From Clostridiaceae bacterium (GTDB lineage Bacteria; Bacillota; Clostridia; Oscillospirales; Butyricicoccaceae), in contig JAEDEU010000082.1 of NCBI GenBank assembly GCA_016293155.1, forward strand, positions 1 through 6,632: 6,632 nucleotides of DNA, in the 5' to 3' direction. The position numbers were made by a program, and so were the translations under genes. The notes below the pieces were generated by a model. It was not told where the DNA came from and did not search any database. It saw only the letters and a list, made by a program, of their open reading frames with translations. Below, one piece after another: positions 5,529 through 6,632 of this stretch (position 1 is its first letter; the number at the start of each line of letters is the position of its first letter).

Positions 5529-6632
5529 ATGCAAAATGGAAACAATGGGCCCTTTGGCAATAACCCATTTGGGCAGGGAGGAAATCCGTTCGGACAGAAC
5601 GGCAGTCCGTTTGGCGGTCATAATCCGTTTGAGGATGCACGCAGACAGGCAGGCGGTATCAAAGATTCGATCAAGCGCTTTTTCCGCAGCAAGCCGGACG
5701 GTCAGAAAAACAAGCCGGGACGCATCGTACTGACGGCAGTTCTCTTTCTGATTCTGCTGTTTGTGCAGTTTTATGTCATGCTGCCGGCGATTAACATTCA
5801 AAATCCGGGATTTTGGATGTTCGTGGGAGAAAACCTGATTCTTCTGCTGGTATTGACCACAGTTTTGTGCAGAGGTTCGTTTGCCTCCAATGTGCGCAAG
5901 GTGTGTGTGGCAGTGGTTGCGCTGGGTGCGATTGTATTTGCACTGCTCAGCCTGCTGTCCAGTCCGATTATTCAGTCGCGTAACTATGCGGACATGATGA
6001 GCGAATCCATTGAGAAGAAGGAGATTCAGGAATATACTCCGACGATCGACAATGTGCCGCTGCTCGACCGCGACAGCGCGGAGCGTCTGGCAAACCGTGC
6101 GCTCGGCAACCTGGTCGAGGAGGTCTCGCAGTTTGAGCTGTACGGAACCTATCAGACAACGGTCAACGGCGCACCGGTCCGCGTGCAGCCGCTGGATTAT
6201 GTTGGTCTGGTCAAATGGTTCCTCAACCGCAGCGAGGGCATTCCGGCGTACATCACCGTGGATATGAAGACGCAGAACACCAAGATTGTCCGCATGGAGA
6301 ACGGGATCAAGTACTCTCAGAATGCGTATCTGAATGATAATCTGACCCGACATGTCCGATTTAAATATCCGTGTGATATGCTGGGAACGCCGCACTTTGA
6401 GCTGGATGAATCCGGTCGTCCGTTCTGGACCTTCCCGGTTCTGGAGCACAAGATCATGCTGTTCAACGGTACGGATGTCAAGGGCGTTATCACTGTCGAT
6501 CCGGTCACCGGTGATTGTGAGCGTTATGAGCTCGGCGAAATCCCGGACTGGATTGATAACGTATACAGCCCTGAGCTGATTATGCAGCAGTATGACTGGT
6601 ACGGAAGCTATCAGAGCGGATGGCTGAATTCC
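5529..6632 (+). CDS. Membrane protein of unknown function with PFG-repeat N-terminus, C-terminus beyond window
   Basis: 368 codons are open to the right edge with no stop. The N-terminal 36 residues are rich in Gly, Asn, Pro and Phe, with PFG at 8-10, 13-15, 20-22 and 27-29 and a final NPFE at 32-35. A basic stretch (K45-R65) leads into three hydrophobic spans at about 66-85, 95-113 and 125-148. Positive charges before span 1 and between spans 2 and 3 predict a cytoplasmic N-terminus and an extracytoplasmic C-terminal domain. That domain (about 150 onward) is mixed and soluble-looking, with many aromatic residues (for example F-K-Y-P, D-W-Y-G-S-Y near the edge) and repeated D-x-T/T-G-D-like turns. 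I do not recognise a named family; the style is that of conserved clostridial membrane proteins of unknown function. No signal peptide, lipobox or catalytic motif was seen. The start is set by AAAGGA. Confidence 0.85.
   Translation, partial: MQNGNNGPFGNNPFGQGGNPFGQNGSPFGGHNPFEDARRQAGGIKDSIKRFFRSKPDGQKNKPGRIVLTAVLFLILLFVQFYVMLPAINIQNPGFWMFVGENLILLLVLTTVLCRGSFASNVRKVCVAVVALGAIVFALLSLLSSPIIQSRNYADMMSESIEKKEIQEYTPTIDNVPLLDRDSAERLANRALGNLVEEVSQFELYGTYQTTVNGAPVRVQPLDYVGLVKWFLNRSEGIPAYITVDMKTQNTKIVRMENGIKYSQNAYLNDNLTRHVRFKYPCDMLGTPHFELDESGRPFWTFPVLEHKIMLFNGTDVKGVITVDPVTGDCERYELGEIPDWIDNVYSPELIMQQYDWYGSYQSGWLNS

Noticed and set aside
5523..6449. Minus-strand open frame of 308 codons opposite the membrane protein gene
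   Set aside because: It is rich in Arg, His and Gln with no domain logic. The opposite strand has a ribosome site, three membrane spans with correct charge bias, and a frame that stays open to the window edge.

Overview
The window looks like chromosomal DNA from a Gram-positive anaerobe of the class Clostridia. The base composition is moderate (about half G+C by eye), Shine-Dalgarno sites are strong (AAGGAGG type), and promoters are AT-rich sigma-A type, several with an extended -10. The protein families also fit: a YloB/PMCA-type calcium pump, a short polysaccharide-type ABC exporter, a Cof-type HAD phosphatase and a three-span membrane protein. A placement near Oscillospirales/Ruminococcaceae is an impression only. 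No phage, transposon, CRISPR, tRNA or rRNA signal was seen.

The left part (1-2567, minus strand) is one large gene for a P-type Ca2+ ATPase. Its GTG start lies just inside the window and its last few residues run off the left edge. It has its own extended -10 promoter at about 2602-2610. A strong rho-independent terminator (2679-2722) separates it from the operon upstream of it on the same strand.

The middle (2732-4245, minus strand) is a two-gene operon: an ABC-2 type permease followed, with an ATGA overlap, by its ATPase. Together they resemble exporters of teichoic acid, O-antigen or capsule polysaccharide. The operon reads from a near-consensus promoter (TTGAAA-17-TATAAT) at 4357-4385 and has a leader of about 105 nt. 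No glycosyltransferase gene lies in the window.

The 288-bp divergent spacer (4246-4533) holds two back-to-back promoters. Between them are two adjacent 5-N5-5 inverted repeats and then three TGTGAAA direct repeats on an exact 12-bp period that run into the -35 of the rightward promoter. This is the most regulatory-looking part of the window.

The right part (4534-6632, plus strand) holds a complete Cof-type HAD hydrolase and then, behind its own probable promoter, a membrane protein truncated by the right edge. That protein has a PFG/NPF-repeat N-terminus, three membrane spans and a large extracytoplasmic domain that I cannot name. Ion pumping, polysaccharide export and the unknown membrane protein are all envelope-related, but nothing shows that they form one system. 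I found no convincing novel multi-gene system. The points worth a second look are the divergent control region and the PFG-repeat membrane protein.
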